A stretch of DNA of 64,000 bases from Levilactobacillus yonginensis (GTDB lineage Bacteria; Bacillota; Bacilli; Lactobacillales; Lactobacillaceae): contig NZ_OZ061549.1 in the NCBI RefSeq assembly GCF_964065165.1, positions 1,674,001-1,738,000 of the forward strand, in the 5' to 3' direction. Under the pieces are notes generated by a model that saw only the letters and a list, made by a program, of their open reading frames with translations, was not told where the DNA came from and made no database searches. Positions 61,467 through 64,000 of this stretch are shown here, piece by piece. The first letter of the stretch is position 1, and every line of letters begins with the position of its first letter. The position numbers and the translations under genes were made by a program.

Positions 61467-63063
61467 TTCAGTTTGGGCAATGCCCGCATCTTTATTATTA
61501 CTCGTCACCCTCAGTGCCTGTGGTCAAGCATCCGGTAACACGACCAACAAGAACAAAACGCTAAACGTCACGCTGGCCAGTGAACCCGCCACCGCCGACC
61601 CGAACAAGTCGACCGATACCAACAGTGGTAACGTCATCACCCAAACAATGGAGGGGCTCTATACCTATAACAAAGCCGGCAAATTAACTGCCGGGGTTGC
61701 CACCAAGATGGTTAAACCCACCAACAACGGCAAAACCTACACGTTCACGTTACGTAAGAACGCCAAGTGGTCCAACGGCCAGCCAGTTACCGCCCAGGAC
61801 TTCGTAACTTCCATGCAACGGTGGGTCGACCCTAAGACCAAGGCTCAATATGCCAGTCTTCTAAGTGCCTTTAAAAACTACGATGCCGTCCAGAAGGGTA
61901 CCCTCACTCCCGATAAATTAGGGGTCAAGGCTTTAAGCAAAACCAAGCTCCAATTTCAATTAAGCAAGGCCGTTCCCTACTTTGATGACTTAGTCGCCGG
62001 CTACTACCCACTGAACACCGACGCCGTTAAGAAATATGGGCAGAAGTACGGGACTAGCGCTGCTAAGACCGTCAGCAATGGCGCCTACAAGCTGGCTGGC
62101 TGGACTGGGAGTAATTCCTCATGGACCTACGTGAAGAACACCCATTACTGGAACGCCCAAAACGTCAAAATCAAGAAAGTCGCTGTATCCGTCACCAAAG
62201 ATGAAAGCACCGCCTCTAATCTTTTTAAGAGCGGTAAGATTCAGGAAACCACGGTTAGCGGCCAGTACGTCCGGGCCAACGCCAACGACAAGCAACTTCA
62301 CACTCACCTGTTGGGCCGGTTGCAATACCTCTATGTCAACAGTAAGAAAAAAGCAACGGATTCAGAAAACCTACGTCAAGCTGTTTCACTCGTCATGAGC
62401 CGATCAACGTTGACTAAGAAAGTGCTTCAAGATGGCTCTAAACCAGCCCTCAGCGCCGTCCCTCGTGGTGATCAAGCTAATCCTAAGACTGGCCAAGATA
62501 TGGCCGCTCAGGTTGGGAACCTGTTACCTCAAGATGTCACCAAGGCCAAGGAATACTGGGCCAAATACCTCAAGGAAACTGGTAAGACTAAGGCCACGTT
62601 GAACCTTCTGACCGATGATACCGACGATGACAAGCACGTTGGTACCTACCTACAATCCGTTATGCAGAAGAATTTCAAGGGCCTGACGGTCAATGTGACC
62701 TCAATCCCTCACGCCCAACACGTTGCCCGCGACTTTGCCGGCACCTTTGAGCTGAACCTTACCGGCTGGTCCAGCAGTTGGCTTGACGCCTCCGACTACC
62801 TCAGCCTAGCCGCCAAGACCAACACCGTGAACTTCACCGGCTGGAACGATGATCAATTCAACGAATTGCTGAACGACGCCAACAGTAAGACTGGTTTGGC
62901 ACGCTACAACGGTCTAATGGCTGCCGATAAGCGGTTGATGGCGGTCAAGGGCTACATCCCCGTTTACCAACCTTCAGAAGCTAAGTTGGTCTCCAGCAAG
63001 GTGGGCGGTCTGACCTACACGCTCCTGCACGATGCTAAATACCAATACGCTTACTGGAAATAA
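61459..63063 (+). CDS. oppA: Oligopeptide ABC transporter substrate-binding lipoprotein (OppA-like), second copy
   Basis: ATG 61459 follows AGGAGG. The 534-residue lipoprotein (lipobox LLLVTLSACG) is clearly paralogous to the product of 46816-48426: both share AKWSNGQPVTAQDFVT-type tracts, SGQYV, TDDTDDDKHV and the same ending (YTLLHDAKYQYAYWK against YTMMSDAQYKYAYWK). It binds peptides or similar ligands for an importer encoded elsewhere. A T-box controls it, and an amidohydrolase gene follows 99 bases later, perhaps co-transcribed. Confidence 0.93.
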   Translation: MKHSVWAMPASLLLLVTLSACGQASGNTTNKNKTLNVTLASEPATADPNKSTDTNSGNVITQTMEGLYTYNKAGKLTAGVATKMVKPTNNGKTYTFTLRKNAKWSNGQPVTAQDFVTSMQRWVDPKTKAQYASLLSAFKNYDAVQKGTLTPDKLGVKALSKTKLQFQLSKAVPYFDDLVAGYYPLNTDAVKKYGQKYGTSAAKTVSNGAYKLAGWTGSNSSWTYVKNTHYWNAQNVKIKKVAVSVTKDESTASNLFKSGKIQETTVSGQYVRANANDKQLHTHLLGRLQYLYVNSKKKATDSENLRQAVSLVMSRSTLTKKVLQDGSKPALSAVPRGDQANPKTGQDMAAQVGNLLPQDVTKAKEYWAKYLKETGKTKATLNLLTDDTDDDKHVGTYLQSVMQKNFKGLTVNVTSIPHAQHVARDFAGTFELNLTGWSSSWLDASDYLSLAAKTNTVNFTGWNDDQFNELLNDANSKTGLARYNGLMAADKRLMAVKGYIPVYQPSEAKLVSSKVGGLTYTLLHDAKYQYAYWK

Positions 63064-63162
63064 ACGATTCCACTAGCAACATGATCATAACCACCAATAC
63101 TTCCACTAACAACCAAACGATGCTAACGAAACGAGTTACTTAATATATAGGAGGAAACGCAT

Positions 63163-64000
63163 ATGAGCAAAAAAACTTTCTTTAACTTCACCTTATTTGA
63201 TGGTACCACCGATCAGAATGAAGCCGACGCCTGGTTCACCGTCGACACGGAAACGGGTAAATTAGTCGACCGCGGTCAGGGCACGCCCGCTGAGGCCGAT
63301 GAACAGGTTGATTTAGGCGGTCAGTACGTCATGCCAGGGTTCTTCAACGTTCACACCCACGTTTCAGCCAATCCTTTAGCACTGAACGGCAGTCACAACT
63401 CTGAATCTGAAGTCTCCGTCTTTGCCTGGACCAACCTCCAAGCACTCTTAAAGTCCGGTGTAACCTATGTCCGGGGCTGCGGGAACGATTACGACGTTGA
63501 CGTGAAACTCAAGCGTCTGCAGAAAACCGGTCAGCTCCCACACACTCCCCGGATGTTGACCTCCGGCAAGGCCTTCTCGATGACCGGTGGCCACGGTGAT
63601 TCCGCAACTGGTGGGCACGCCGTTGACTCACCCGATGAGATGCGAAAGGCCGTTCGAACCGCCTTTAAGAACGGTGCTGAGAGTGTCAAAGTCATGGCCA
63701 CTGGTGGCGTCATGACCCCTAACGATTTCATGGAAGACGCTCAATTATCCGTAGCCGAAATGCACGTGGCCGTTGAAGAGGCCCACCATAAGCGTCGCGT
63801 CGTTGCTGCTCACGCCGAAGGGAACCCTGGTATCCAAAATGCTTTGGATGCGGGCGTTGATTCTATCGAGCATGGCTTCTACGTCAACGAATCTGAAGCC
63901 AAACAAATGGTCAACCAGGGCACCTACCTCACGCCAACGTTGATTGCCGAATGGGTCATCCCAGAATTTGGTAACGGTGACCTCCCTGACTGGGAAGTAA
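63163..64000 (+). CDS. Amidohydrolase-family enzyme, C-terminus beyond the window
   Basis: ATG 63163 follows ATAGGAGG. About 279 residues are visible of a metal-dependent TIM-barrel hydrolase: GFFNVHTHVSA provides the HxH ligands, SVKVMATGGVM the likely carboxylated-lysine strand, and VVAAHAEG and SIEHGFYV further histidines. This order fits the imidazolonepropionase/Xaa-Pro dipeptidase-like branch. Its place after a T-box-controlled peptide-binding protein suggests a role in using imported peptides or amides; that is inference. Confidence 0.88.
   Translation, partial: MSKKTFFNFTLFDGTTDQNEADAWFTVDTETGKLVDRGQGTPAEADEQVDLGGQYVMPGFFNVHTHVSANPLALNGSHNSESEVSVFAWTNLQALLKSGVTYVRGCGNDYDVDVKLKRLQKTGQLPHTPRMLTSGKAFSMTGGHGDSATGGHAVDSPDEMRKAVRTAFKNGAESVKVMATGGVMTPNDFMEDAQLSVAEMHVAVEEAHHKRRVVAAHAEGNPGIQNALDAGVDSIEHGFYVNESEAKQMVNQGTYLTPTLIAEWVIPEFGNGDLPDWEV

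Overview
The window reads as a chromosomal segment of a lactic acid bacterium of the family Lactobacillaceae. I favour a Levilactobacillus/Lactiplantibacillus-like species, but that is inferred from gene content and protein style, not from a search. A walR-walK-walH-walI-walJ-htrA-rlmH block and a gdpP-rplI-dnaB block lie on the minus strand. In this family both blocks sit within a few tens of kb of oriC. That places the origin to the right of base 64000, with most genes transcribed away from it. Six parS-like 16-mers, one perfect Noc-type palindrome and a DnaA-box cluster beside rlmH support an origin-proximal location.

Layout: 1-6.5 kb holds a DUF1835-type fragment, a Tet(M)-like ribosomal-protection GTPase, an MFS transporter behind a terminator-containing leader, a sugar O-acetyltransferase, and a membrane/secreted protein pair. 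6.9-14.4 kb is an accessory surface region. It has a secreted tyrosine phosphatase, a MucBP surface protein split by an intact IS5-type element, a CRISPR relic and an IS200-type element. 15-18.3 kb carries a DUF2075 helicase-like gene, an NTF2-like gene and rarA. 18.5-24.2 kb is a sortase-dependent pilus operon. 24.6-32.7 kb is an AT-rich accessory region with an SDR/MerR pair and a putative defence cassette. The cassette is a DUF4297/Cap4-like nuclease gene, interrupted by an IS3-family element, overlapping an SMC/ABC-like ATPase gene. It lies between 16-bp direct repeats beside an HTH regulator. 32.9-42.2 kb is the conserved rlmH-htrA-wal block plus tRNA-Lys. 42.4-46.5 kb holds membrane proteins, a tnpB remnant, a secreted metzincin-type protease and structured intergenic DNA. 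46.8-54 kb has a T-box-controlled oligopeptide-binding lipoprotein, transporters, regulators and small enzymes. 54.3-58.4 kb is dnaB-rplI-gdpP. 58.7-64 kb ends with a TipAS-type MerR gene, a VOC protein, and a second T-box controlling another oligopeptide-binding lipoprotein and a truncated amidohydrolase.

How parts work together: WalKR with WalH/WalI/WalJ and HtrA governs cell-wall homeostasis and envelope quality control. The pilus operon supplies two pilins plus a polymerising and an anchoring sortase. Two paralogous oligopeptide-binding lipoproteins sit under separate T-box leaders, which suggests that uptake of peptides follows the charging of specific tRNAs. The most interesting unassigned system is the nuclease/ATPase cassette at 27.2-31.2 kb. 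The most interesting non-coding signals are the origin-organising sites and a repeated family of structured 3' elements that begin directly at the stop codons of dnaB and an oppA gene.
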